Below, one piece after another: positions 23,671-34,300 of a DNA stretch of 64,000 nucleotides (positions within the stretch are counted from its first letter, which is position 1; the number at the start of each line of letters is the position of its first letter). The stretch spans positions 1,178,001 to 1,242,000 of the forward strand of contig LSAX01000008.1 in the NCBI GenBank assembly GCA_001557505.1, in the 5' to 3' direction. The notes below the pieces were generated by a model that did no database searches, was not told the DNA's origin, and saw only the letters and a program-made list of their open reading frames with translations. A program made the position numbers and the translations under genes. This DNA is from Reticulascus tulasneorum. Taxonomy: Eukaryota; Ascomycota; Sordariomycetes; Glomerellales; Reticulascaceae.

Positions 23671-23989
23671 TTAGATAATGCAGTCACCATCAATGTTCTC
23701 GCAACATCCAGAGCAGAGAAGGTAACTTCAATAATGTCAAAATTAGCTTTCCATTTCATCCTACAGGTTCGCTACTTGAATATAGGACAGTAAGAGACAC
23801 TCCTTACCATTGAGACGTAATCCCGCCGATGGGATTATAGCACACAAAGGGATTTACTGCCGCGCATCTCTGGTACTCGGAAACATTCAAGCAGTCCTTT
23901 GGAGGGGGAATAATCTGGCGCTTCTGCTCAAGGGGAGAGGCGGTGGCGACGGCAGCCAGAAAGGAAACAGCGATAGCTTGGAACTTCAT
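23671..23989 (-). CDS. Small secreted cysteine-rich protein, 78 aa, with Kex2 site
   Basis: Two exons (23989-23808, 23725-23671; 82-base GT-AG intron ending TTATTGAAG) give 78 aa. Residues 1-18 are a typical signal peptide (MKFQAIAVSFLAAVATAS). They are followed by LEQKR, a Kex2-like KR processing site at 23-24. The mature part carries eight cysteines (about positions 33, 42, 50, 61, 65, 68, 69, 76) including a CC pair, in the range typical of fungal effectors and antimicrobial peptides. Four of the eight cysteines, and half of a fifth cysteine codon, come from the second exon. Without splicing the frame stops right after the donor. No family was recognised. A TATA element lies about 140 bases upstream. 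An alternative acceptor at 23760/23761 would give a longer C-terminus without the cysteine pattern, so I prefer this model. Confidence 0.7.
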
Positions 23990-26041
23990 TTTTGAAGTCG
24001 TTTATGTCAAAAGATTTGAGGTAATGTAGGGAATGGGTTTTATCAGTCTGGGTTGGTCAAGTACAGTGATGAGTAGGGATAAAGAACAGAGTGAGAATAC
24101 TTGTCAAAGGTGGGAATCGCGTTGTCTTTATAGAAAAAGGACGGCCAAACTTAGCAGTAATTGACATGCTAAGTGAGAGACTTTAGACATAGTTCTTGGA
24201 ATCCTAATTCTTGGCCTCACTATCTCGGTGAGCAAATCGATCACAAAATTTTGCACGATCTACACACATAGGATCAAAGCTCATTACAGAAGGCGGCCCA
24301 CATGAAGACTCTTGCCTCCTGATCTTCCCAGTAGGAAGCAGCGGAAGGCTTAACCAAAACTAGCTCGCAGTCTGAATCTCCCGAGTCAAGGCGATGCTTG
24401 TGTATATTTCCTAGTAAGATATAACGTCACCAGTACCACGAACCCTTCGCGAAGGAGTAGTCTGCCAACCAGTAATATGCTTCGAAGACTAAACCCGATG
24501 TCTCAAACATATTCATTCTTCGGTTAAGCCAAGCGCGGCAAAGCCGGGCCAAGCTAATCCTACTCGGCTTAGGCTGCTTGGTAGGCCACGAGGCGCGGCT
24601 TTTGTCTACACTCTAGGAATCGATCGTCGATATTACCGCGGATCTGAGGATTGGAAATCTTGAACACCAAAGTTCCATTGCCATTCGTGTAATAACCGTG
24701 GCTAGGAAATCTCACGAACAAAAGTTCCACCAATATACTGGTCGATGTAACTGGGATTTTGCTGTTAAATGTAATATATGGAGCTTTTCTGGCCAATTCT
24801 CCTATGAAAATTGCAACGCATGTGGGTGAAAATAAGGTGGTTGGCAGCTGAGATCCAGTCCGATCAATAACATGCCACAATGAAATGGTTATCGGTAAGG
24901 GAGACGACCTCTAACTGAAACACCGATGGACGGAGGATTTGCCAAGATGTGGCAGTGTCAGTCAAAGGGAGATGGTCTCAACAAAGTTCAAATCTCTAGC
25001 TAAACTTGGATCGCGGAACCTGTGGTCAAATTATGTAACAACTACAAAGATGATGTCAGTTACACACTTGTAGTAACAGCAACATGTATGACAAAGTTTG
25101 AGGCGTGGTCATAGTGTGCGGTCGATGCTATCTATACTTTAGATTGTACAATAAATGTGTTAACGGAAAGGATATGCTACTCGAGGCCGGATGACGCGTG
25201 GCAAGATGAACCTCGTCATCGCTGCAACGTCGGGCCTTCTTCCATCCACGGTGAGATCCCCCAATAGCATTGCCAACACGACCACACAAGTCCAAATACT
25301 CCATATCGTAACCGAGTAGTACAACCCCTCTCACATGCTTAGAGGTGTCAGTGACCTGCTTGGCAAAGAATCTGCGTCTCAGAACGGTAAGATCTGGTCC
25401 TTGATGGAGAACAATAAGCCGTACAGTTGACATGATATCAGCACCGGACAGCTAGTCTGGCTGACAGCATGGCGTGTGAGCGCACATTTCACCCGCAAGT
25501 GTGCTGTCTCACCGCAAGAGCTCGATGTCTTAGGTAACTATTCCTTTTGCATAGTGCTCTCCGACTTTGACAACCTGGCGCTCTGGTAATTGGTCAAGTA
25601 GTGGAATCAGGGCAGGTCACAATCACAGGTCGCCCAATGCATAGCCATCCTCACACACTTGATGTAATATTTGGAACATTATTCTTGATCTTTTCGAGAC
25701 TGACTTTCATAGCACTTAAGCCAGAGTTACAAGACATACGTAGTCCACTTTGATTTGGCCTTCAAAAACGAAGCCCCACTGCCCCGCTCATGATGAATGC
25801 GATGTATGGATGAAATAAACAGGCCCGCTTGTCGCTTGGTTTGGCACCGACCTCGGAGCCAAGAATCACGGACAGATCACATGGTTCCGTGCAGCGGCAT
25901 TCTATCGGCAACAATAACAGCAACAACACATGAGCCATTATCTCCAAACATTGCGGATTATCTGAAGCAGTCTCTGCAATTGATTGACACATTGGCCGAC
26001 TTCCCGGATTGATTCCTCCGTCGAAATAGCCAAGCAGAAAT
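23990..26041. other. Gene-poor stretch
   Basis: This 2-kb segment holds the promoter of the small secreted protein at its left end and that of the 2-hydroxyacid dehydrogenase at its right end. The frames at 24569-24880 and 25128-25433 (minus) are open but show no motif, signal peptide or splice extension. Confidence 0.35.
24127..24132 (-). promoter_or_regulatory. TATA element of the small secreted protein gene
   Basis: On the minus strand the sequence reads CTATAAAGAC, about 140 bases before the ATG at 23989. This is a fitting core promoter position for a fungal gene with a short leader. Confidence 0.55.
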
Positions 26042-26986
26042 ATGAAGCTCCTCTACCCCACCTCCCTCAAGCTCCGCGTCGAAAGCCTGAAGGGCTTCTC
26101 AGTCGCATTGCATCCGTATGATGTCAAGGTACCACTGCCAGAGGAGCTCATCGACGCCGATATCCTCGTCACTTGGTCAAACACTGCTGCTCAACTGAAA
26201 GACGCCGCCGGCCGTATGAAGAAGCTGCGCTGGATCCAGTCTCTGGCTGCTGGGCCTAACGACGTCATCAACGCAGGATTTGACATATCCACCATCACCG
26301 TTACCACGGGCTCTGGCCTGCACGATCACACAGTCTCCGAACACGCCCTCGGTCTCCTGCTCAATTCGGCCCGCCGCTTCTATGAGATGCGCGATTACCA
26401 ACTAAAGGGCAAATGGCCCGCACACCTCGGCGGGTCTCAACCTGATCGCCCAGCGGGCGCTTTTACCACTCTTCGCGATGCCCGCGTTCTCATCTGGGGC
26501 TTCGGCAATATCGCAAAGGCGCTTACGCCGCACCTTATCGCCCTCGGATCCAAGGTACAGGGTGTCGCCCGCCATGCCGGCGTCCGCGATGGCATCGAGG
26601 TGTTTAGTGAGGACAAACTCCCGGAGCTGCTGCCGGAGACTGACGCGCTGGTCATGATCCTTCCAGGATCCGATTCAACGCGCCATGCACTCAACGGAGA
26701 CCGGCTCAGTCTTCTCCCCAAGCATGCGTGGATCGTCAATGTGGGGCGGGGTACCACGCTAGACGAGGCCGCCTTGGTCGATGCATTGGAGAAAGGAGAG
26801 ATTGGCGGTGCCGCCCTTGATGTGTTCGAGACGGAGCCGCTACCGGAATCGAGTCGGCTGTGGAAAGCACCAAACTTGATCGTTTCGCCTCACGCTGCTG
26901 GGGGCAGGCCACAGGGAGCCGAGGAACTGATCGCAGGTAACCTGAGGCGGTTTTTGGCTGAGCAGCCGCTGCAAAATGTTATATGA
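26042..26986 (+). CDS. D-isomer-specific 2-hydroxyacid dehydrogenase, NAD-binding
   Basis: Single-exon gene of 314 aa, the standard length. The NAD-binding loop is VLIWGFGNIAKAL (GFGNIA at 153-158). The catalytic Arg is in VNVGRGTTLDE (about 236), the Glu in ALDVFETEPLP (about 265) and the His in VSPHAAGG (284), which completes the Arg-Glu-His set of the family. It should reduce 2-keto acids, such as glyoxylate or hydroxypyruvate, to D-2-hydroxy acids, or the reverse, in the cytosol. The coding region looks richer in G/C at third positions than the flanking AT-rich DNA and has no intron. The sequence style (GLHDHTVSEHALGLLLNSAR) resembles actinobacterial members, so horizontal transfer is possible but untested. 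It stands alone, with no obvious partner gene. Confidence 0.92.
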   Translation: MKLLYPTSLKLRVESLKGFSVALHPYDVKVPLPEELIDADILVTWSNTAAQLKDAAGRMKKLRWIQSLAAGPNDVINAGFDISTITVTTGSGLHDHTVSEHALGLLLNSARRFYEMRDYQLKGKWPAHLGGSQPDRPAGAFTTLRDARVLIWGFGNIAKALTPHLIALGSKVQGVARHAGVRDGIEVFSEDKLPELLPETDALVMILPGSDSTRHALNGDRLSLLPKHAWIVNVGRGTTLDEAALVDALEKGEIGGAALDVFETEPLPESSRLWKAPNLIVSPHAAGGRPQGAEELIAGNLRRFLAEQPLQNVI

Positions 26987-27818
26987 AAATTGGTAGCTCA
27001 ATGGAGATAGTCACGATTCAGATAGATGATCAATTGTCTTCTATCACTATTCCATGCTCGTAATACTTTCGAGAAACTCACAATGATCTTATGCTACAAA
27101 ACAACAATAACATAGAAGTTTGGTGGAGAAGGTACGTCCCAGTAGGCAGCATACTTACACATACTGGGACAAGAACTGAATCTTCATAGCCAAGCAACTA
27201 TCTGTAGCACATGGTTCTGTGAGTACGCCATGCTCTTTCTGTCGTTACACAGGCCGCACTTTTGCCTCCTCAGAGCAAGAACAGACTCTTGGCATGGCGG
27301 GGTTCCGGGATATCGAGTGAAGCAAAATTTCATGTCACCGTAAGATGGACAGTGGCTTTTCGGGTAGCCTTGGTCACTGGGGTAGACGTGGAGGTGAGTG
27401 TCTTGCGAAAGCCTTATAGCGTCAGAGTATACACAACCCCTTGTTAAAGAAAACTTGTAAATTCTCAAACAGACAACGGCAGAAGTCAGGAACATTCTTA
27501 CCGTCTGCTTCCTTGACAAGAGCAACTTGGAGGCTGTCGAATTTTCCTTGCTAGAAAGCTGGAGCCGTTGGCGCTCCACGGCATCTGAATCAGAGCTGTG
27601 GCAGTCATGATGGGGATTGGACTTAAACTTCCCAATGACTTTCGTTTCGATGACATCAAAGGGGAACAATCCCGGCTCGACCAGAACGATAGTGTCTGTG
27701 CCCTCGAGGACGAATACAGCATTGATTGTATTAAAACTCTCCTACAAACTCTACTACCTCCCCAGATTTCAACTTAGCTTACAAGCTACTACTCCTCGCT
27801 CACCTCTGAAGGACGCAT
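26987..27818. other. Intergenic between convergent genes
   Basis: This segment lies between the dehydrogenase (+) and LysM gene (-) 3' ends. Besides 3' untranslated sequence it holds the open minus-strand stretch listed separately. Confidence 0.35.
27184..27741 (-). other. Open stretch of unknown nature, possible orphan exon
   Basis: On the minus strand the frame is open from 27741 to a stop at 27184. Its first part reads NAVFVLEGTDTIVLVEPGLF, which has a natural amino-acid composition. A GTAAGA donor-like site follows at 27501. No ATG and no signal peptide precede it, and the frame is closed by a stop at 27744. It lies just 3' of the LysM gene, so it could be a leftover exon of an older gene, an alternative 3' exon, or chance. 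Confidence 0.25.
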
Positions 27819-28394
27819 TCAAGCGACACAAAGCACCTGCCCAACACTCAAATCACAATTCGCGTTGAGTTGCGGATTCAGCGCCCGAAACTGCGCCTCC
27901 GTAAGACTGTTGTTACTCCATATCTTGAAGCAAAAGTCGCCGCTAACAACTGTGTACCTCTTTTTGCACGTCGCCGCCGCCGTCGTCGTAGTCCTGACAC
28001 TCGAAGTCGTCGTGGCCCCCCGGGCGGCAACGCACAGAACCTGGCCGATGTTGAGGTCGCAGTTCGCATTCAACGTCGGGTTCAGCGCTCGAAACTGCGT
28101 CTCGGTGAGCCCATTGTCTGAGTAGATCTTGAAACAAAAGTCCCCGCTAACGACGGGGTACGTCTTCCCGCAACCGCCGCCCCCCACAGACGTGGACGAG
28201 GGAGCCGCCCTCGTCGTCGTAGTCGTCGTCGTTGTGGCCCCCCGGGAGGCAACGCACAGAACCTGGCCGACGTTGAGGTCGCAGTTTGCATTCAACGTCG
28301 GGTTCAGAGCCCGAAACTGCGCCTCGGTGAGCCCGTTGTCTGTGTAGATCTTGAAGCAAAAGTCCCCGCTAACTACGGTGTACGTCTTTCCGCA
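27819..28394 (-). repeat. Three tandem near-identical LysM units at DNA level
   Basis: The last three LysM modules share long stretches of DNA as well as protein. The motif VVSGDFCFKI, and a few residues later FRALNP, is repeated three times, with the nucleotide block AAAGTCCCCGCTAAC near 28360 and 28138 and the variant AAAGTCGCCGCTAAC near 27936. Spacing is about 200-222 bases because the Ser/Thr linkers differ in length. This indicates recent internal duplication or gene conversion. Confidence 0.8.
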
Positions 28395-30130
28395 TGTGCC
28401 GCCCCCATTCGATGTGGACGAGGGGGCCGCCTTCGTTGTCGTCATTGCTGCGGTACTGGAGGAGGTCACCTCGGGTGGCGACACAGCCCCGACGACGCAG
28501 TATGCCACGCCCGTCAGGAAATTGAAGCAATTCTCATCAATAGACGGGTTCCAGAAGCGCAGACTAGCCAAGGTGATGCCGTACGACGCCGCGATGAGCG
28601 CGCACGTATCGCCTTCGACGGGCACGTACCACGCGTAGCACTGGTCCGTCGTGCCCGACGTGGTCGGCGCCGGGGCGGCTATGACGGTGCGGTTGGGCTG
28701 CGGGTCGTAGTTTGCGTCCCACTCCACTTGCGGCTGGACGCAGTAGGCGAGCTGCGGCAACAGATTGGTGCAATCGGCATTGACTGAGGGATTCATGGCC
28801 TTGAAGAGGTCTGGCCCGAGGTTGTACTGCAGCGAGATGCGCGCACAGTCGTCTCCCGGCCGACAGACGTACCAAAGGCCACAGAACTCGGTCGTGCCGA
28901 AGGCGGTGGGCGCGGGGGCCGGGGCCGTCTTGGTGGCCCAGTCGGCGGTCTTGGTAGGCGAGACGCCAGGAAGGACGGTCTGGTTCCAAGGTTCGTATGG
29001 AGAAGACACGCAGACAATAGTGTCTTTGGGACTGAGGTTTGTACAGCCTGAGTTGATAGAAGGATTCCAGGAGAGGAAGGCAGCGTAGGTGGCATTGTAG
29101 TTAAAAGCGGTGATGAAGCAGGTCGCATTGGCGTCCAGGGACATGTCCACGACGGTGCAAGACCGAGGTAGGCACAGCTCGTCGCCCGTACTCAAGCGGC
29201 TGCAATCCGGCTGAAGGTTATTGATGGTCCACAAGGCGCCCTGAGACACGCTCTGGGCAAGAGCGATACTTTTGCATGTGTCTCCGGCCTTGGCCGTGTA
29301 TTTGCGGCCGCTCTCGCAGACGGCTGTCTCGTTAGAGCCAATGGCCTGAGGTGCAAGGTCCGCAATTGTCACGTTTGTAGGGAATGACTTGCCGCATTCT
29401 GGCGAGGTGGGTACAAGTACCTCGTCAGCTAGCCGTTGTTCTCCGGGGTAAAAGCCTCTCTGACTTACTCTGCTGGATCAAGGCCCAGGCGGCTGCCGTC
29501 TCGTTGACGTAGTTGTTGTACAGGGAAGCCTGGATGGCGCGGAAGACGCCCAGATTACACTCGGAGCAGAGAACACCGTTAGGCATGTCGAGCAATGTTT
29601 TGCCAGGATTGGCTTTGATCTGGTCTTCCCGAGCCTCTATTCGCCGCCCGGTCTTGTTAGCTGGGAAGCTGACCGTGTGTTGGATGCCGAGCGAGAATCC
29701 ACGTATGCTTACCAACACAATACTTGCCCGAACTAGTGTCCGTCAAGCACATGACATTCAGGTAGTCTCGGATCTGATCACTCCTCCATGAGCTCGCCAG
29801 TCCGTTGAAAATGTTCGCAGTGCCGCATTGGGCTCGCACGCGGCTGCTGTAGCTCTCGAGCGACGAACGACAAGCCTGGGAACAGAACTGTGCAGCCACT
29901 TGCGGGTTTCTCCACGGGTCAAATGACCCTTGCATGTACTGCAGCCGGGACTCGCAAGTGATGGTCGTATTGAGCGCAGACGCGCAAGCGGTGGATATTG
30001 CTGTGGTGTTTCCGAAGGAGTTGTCCACGTCGACGATGTCGCCGCCCATGTAGGGGAAGGGGACGAAGTCGGCGATGGAGACGCCGAAGAACAGAGTCAG
30101 AAGGAGAAAATGCATGGTCGTCGAAAACAT
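27819..30130 (-). CDS. Secreted protein with seven LysM modules
   Basis: Three exons (30130-29713, 29660-29469, 29398-27819; introns 52 and 70 bases) encode 729 aa. A signal peptide opens the protein (MHFLLLTLFFGVSIADF). A cysteine-containing N-terminal region follows (to about 210) with LCSECNLGVFR and KCGKSFP motifs. Then come seven LysM modules at about 231-280, 284-334, 376-423, 457-504, 539-585, 613-659 and 681-728. Modules are joined by Pro/Thr- or Ser/Thr-rich linkers. LysM binds chitin and related GlcNAc polymers; secreted fungal LysM proteins protect hyphae or hide chitin fragments from hosts. It is divergent from a GH18 chitinase, a pairing known for subgroup C chitinases, so co-expression during growth on or around chitin is likely. 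Start choice: ATG 30130 or 30115. Confidence 0.93.
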
Positions 30131-30876
30131 GGAGATCCACGGGCAGACGGAGATTCCAGCAGGTGCTCTGTCGGGCAAGAGACGAGGTTTTACCCAGACA
30201 CTGACAAGACTAGGAAGAGCGAGGAGCCTCAACAACATAACGAAGCAGAAGCTAGTGATTTCTCAAAAGAAGGGGCGGATACGTGGTTTAAGCCGAATCT
30301 GTCCGTGAATTGCTCTACGGGGCGGCAAAATTGACTGCAAGGTCGGGTCGGGTGGACGTCAGCACAAAACATAGATCAGAGGTATCCGCATGCTTGTGAG
30401 ACTCTATACGGGAACACCACCTTGTGCAGACACTAGACAATCGATTTCGATACTTTCGCAGGGGTCTTCACTGTAGGCAACTACAATTTTCCGCAAACAG
30501 CTTGCCTTCTCACTCACCAGGAAAAGAATAGTCTCTTCGGAGACGGAGTAATCAGGTTATCCCCATTAATGTCGAGGGGGAACAGAATTAGCGAGTTTAG
30601 TATCTGATAGACTGCCCGATGCCCGTCTTTAAGCCTCCGCGGGATAAATCTCAATAGGACTACAGCGCTAAAGTGTCAATCTCATGATTGATACTACCTG
30701 GTGGGGATCACCACAGGGAACTTGAAGGGGGAATATAGCGTTTGGACCTATTGGAAGGGGAAACAGTACGCAGGCTAGCTATAATCTCTGCGGCTGAGCG
30801 CATATTACAACCTCTCGCCTGGTAAGATATAATTAGATGTACGGAGTGTGTACGAATACTATTTTGTTGAACTTAT

Positions 30877-30953
30877 CCGACTCAGCCGACTCAGCGACTC
30901 AACCGATTCAACAGACTCGGCCGACTCAGCCGACTCAGCCGACTCGGCCGACA
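30877..30953. repeat. 9-base minisatellite (CCGACTCAG units)
   Basis: About eight to nine imperfect units of the form CCGACTCAG/CCGACTCGG lie in a row. Each holds GACTC, half of a GCN4/AP-1-like TGACTCA site, but no perfect TGACTCA is present. Confidence 0.85.
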
Positions 30954-31027
30954 ATAGTCGAGGGCTGCATCAGCTGACGATAGTCGAGGGTCGCATCGGC
31001 TGACGATAGTCTAGGATCGCATCAGCT
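30954..31027. repeat. 26-base tandem repeat, three units
   Basis: Units of the form ATAGTCGAGGGTCGCATC (first 18 bases) plus AGCTGACG run at 30954-30979, 30980-31005 and 31006-31027. The last is cut short. They directly follow the 9-base repeat and lie about 300 bases before the chitinase ATG. Confidence 0.85.
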
Positions 31028-31322
31028 AAGCTACTTACTAAAGTGCATAATATCCAATCTCAAACTACGGCCCATGTATTGCGACAAATATCTTCATCAT
31101 AGGCGGCCGCTTCTCAGAAGCAAACATGATGTATCAAATGCTCTGGCCACTTTCTGTTGGTCAGCTTCTCTCCGTCGAAACTGGACATCGCGTTCACAGG
31201 CCGCAGAATCAGCCTTGCATCGTCCATCACATAGACTTATAAGTTCGGCCTCCCAACTCGACAGCCCATTTCCGCTGTGTAAGGCACAGGACTGGCTTTG
31301 ATCTTTCTACACCCACAACAAC

Positions 31323-34300
31323 ATGAGGAGCCTGGCACTGCTGTCGTGTATACTGGTAGCGCGTCTGCCACTATTAGCTGCCCAAGATCCCGGCCAGGAC
31401 ATTACCTGCTCACAGACGAAGTTCTGCGCTGAAGGATGCTGTGGCCTCGAAGGTATCTGTGGAATGGGGCCAGGTAAGTTCCCCATCGCTACCCGCTTAA
31501 TACTCTGCTGTTCGTATCGTTATGGAATTTTGAGCGGCGGATCAGAGACTGATGTTGAGCCACTTTCAGAGTTTTGCGGTCCAGGAAAGTGCATCAACAG
31601 CTGCAATGCCAAGTCCGAATGTGACCCGGCCGGATGGGGACCAACATATGCCAAGAATGAAAAGTGTCCCCTCAATGTGTGTTGCAGCAAATTCGGCTTC
31701 TGTATGCGTATCCCCAGCTTCCTATCCTCTCAACTCAGGATGAAGAATCCATCACTAATAAAAGGGGGTCCACCTTCTCAGGCGGAGCAACTGAGGAGTT
31801 CTGCGGATCAACAGGATTAGCAGCGAGTCCACGGTGCAGCGGTGCATCAGCAACGAAGAAGACCATAGGCTACTTTGAGGGCTGGGGCATTGGACGGCCA
31901 TGCGGCGCTATCTTTCCTGAGGAGCTCAACTTCGGGGCGTACACGCACCTCAACTTTGCCTTTGCCATGATCAACCCGGACAGTTTCGAGATCGCACCCA
32001 TGATCGAGTCTGACAAGGAGATGTATCGACGTTTGACAGGACTGAAGCGCTCCAACAGGGGGCTGCAAGTCTGGATCTCGATTGGCGGATGGTCCATGTA
32101 CGTGTGCCGACCGAACGAAACCAGTACCAATTATTGACGTGATGGGTGTACTGACTCTGGGAATAGGAACGATCCGGGCCCGACCTACACGACCTTCTCG
32201 GATCTCGCTGCCTCAGCTGCCAACCAGCAGCGGTTTTTCAGGTCTTTGATCTCATTCATGAATCAGTACGGATTCGACGGCGTGGATATCGACTGGGAGG
32301 TAAGCCCACCCTCCCTTTTCAACTTTGCTGGGACACTCTCAAATTTCCTTTGACGCTTTTTTTCTAACCTCATGCTGGTATGTATAGTACCCCGGAGCAG
32401 AAGAGCGTGGGGGCAAGCCTGCGGATTTCGCCAACTTTCCCGTGCTGTTGCGCAACCTCCGTAAAGCATTCTCTGAAGCAGGCCGCAGTTGGGGTATCAC
32501 CGTGACTTTCCCAGCCAGCTTTTGGTACCTGCAGCACTTCGATGTCAAGGCTATCGAGCAAGTCGTGGACTGGATTAACGTCATGACATACGATATCCAT
32601 GGCACGTGGGACGCCGTCAACAAGTGGGAGGGCCCTTTTGTTAAGCCGCACACCGACATCCGCGAGATTGACGCCGGGCTTAAGCTCCTCTGGCGAAACA
32701 ACATCAAACCAGCCAATGTCGTGCTGGGCATAGGCTTCTACGGCCGCAGTTTCAAGCTCGCCGATCCGACATGTAATGTCATCGGGTGCACATTTACTGC
32801 CGGCGGCGATCCGGGTGAGTGTACAGGGAGCGAGGGGACCCTCAGCTACGCCGAAATCTTGCGGCTGGTGGCGGACGGCAACACACCGATCTTGAACCGC
32901 GAGGCGGCCGTGCAGACCCTGACATACAACAGGGACAACTGGGTGTCGTACGATGACGCGACGACGCTCAAGATGAAGATCGACTGGGCCAACCAGAACT
33001 GTCTAGGAGGCACCATGGTGTGGGCAGCCTCGCTCGACGATAAGGCCGGCTCTGCGGCCGCCGCACTTTCGGGAGCGACGGGCCAGCTCGACAAGTTCCA
33101 ACTCGGCCTCGTTACCCCCGACGACGGGCTGGGCCAGTGCACGTGGACCGGCTGCTCGCAGGACTGCCCGCTGGGAATGACTGTGGCTGGTGGTAACTGG
33201 CCTGCCAGCCCTCTTGGCTGCCCGGGACTCGTCGGCGGCAAGTTGAACCAGAGGCTTTTCTGCTGCCCCTTTGGGCGTGTTCCCGAATGCGTGCTGCGCG
33301 GAGCCGGCACAAGCAACCAGGAAACCTGCACCCCAGGCTGCCAGAAAGGCGAGGTAGCGGTGGCTAGCACCTACCAGTGGCTGGGACTGACGGGCGAGAA
33401 TCTATGCCAAGCCGGTGGATATATGAGCATGTGTTGCAAGGGGTTGACCTCGACCGAGATATTCACCAAATGCACCTGGACCAACTGCGGCGCCAGCTGT
33501 CCGTCCAACCATCCCCGCCAGATACTGCAGACTCTACGCGGCGACGCCGGCATGAATGTCTGCACCTCTGGGCTGCGCTCGCTGTGCTGCGAGAACCCTC
33601 CGCCGCTCGAGAACTGCCAGTGGTTCCGTAACGCCTTCCGCAACACCTGCACCCCGGGATGCCCCGCCGGCAAGATCGAGCTGGCCATCGACAATCAGGG
33701 CCCCAATTGCCCGAGCGGTTTTGGATCGTACTGCTGCGATATCTCGCAAATGGGGAGTCTTGGCAGGAGTGACAAGAGGGACGAGCTGTACGAATGGGAC
33801 ACACTGGTCCAGAACTTCATCAGCCGCGGCATATGTGATGTACCAACCCGGACATTCCCTGGGCTGCGCAGGGACTTCACTCCGGCCGTCCGGCCCAGGG
33901 ATACCAATCCCTTTGGCTTTATAAGGAACACAGTGATGGCGGAGGAACTCTGGCCACGCCTGAGAACTGACATTCGTCCAAGTATAGATATTGATGAACA
34001 GGTTAGCCTGTGGGACAGCAACATGGTCAATCGGCCTTCTCCACACCATTACTGGACCTCAAGCAACCTCCGCGCAGCTGCTGGGGGGGGCGCGCCTGAC
34101 GGCAACGGTGGAGACCCAGTCAGCGTGATCAGGGACATATTCTGCTGCGGCGAACCCTGCGCAAAGGACCTTGCTCTCGCCGCAGAGGCGGGGAGCGATG
34201 TTTGCGAGTTCGTACCCGGCAGCGGCAACGGCGGCGGCAGCAGACTCGCCAAGCGCATATTTAACGTAAACCAGTGGGCCCCCGAGGGTCCCCTTGAGCA

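Larger units (their letters stand above)
30131..31322. promoter_or_regulatory. Shared divergent promoter of LysM and chitinase genes
   Basis: This 1.2-kb segment separates the start codons of the LysM gene (-) and the chitinase (+). It contains two adjacent short tandem repeat blocks (listed separately) and no gene. Divergent placement suggests joint control of the two chitin-related genes. Confidence 0.65.

Noticed and set aside
24569..24880. 103-aa minus-strand open frame
   Set aside because: There is no signal peptide, motif, promoter or splice extension, and the composition does not look like a protein; chance is the simpler explanation.
25128..25433. 101-aa minus-strand open frame (MSTVRLIVLHQGP)
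   Set aside because: It has no recognisable domain and no supporting neighbouring exon.
28147..28989. Arg/Pro-rich long frames over the LysM gene in other frames
   Set aside because: They arise from GC-rich Thr/Pro linkers and repeats read in the wrong frame; only the LysM frame has ordered cysteine modules.
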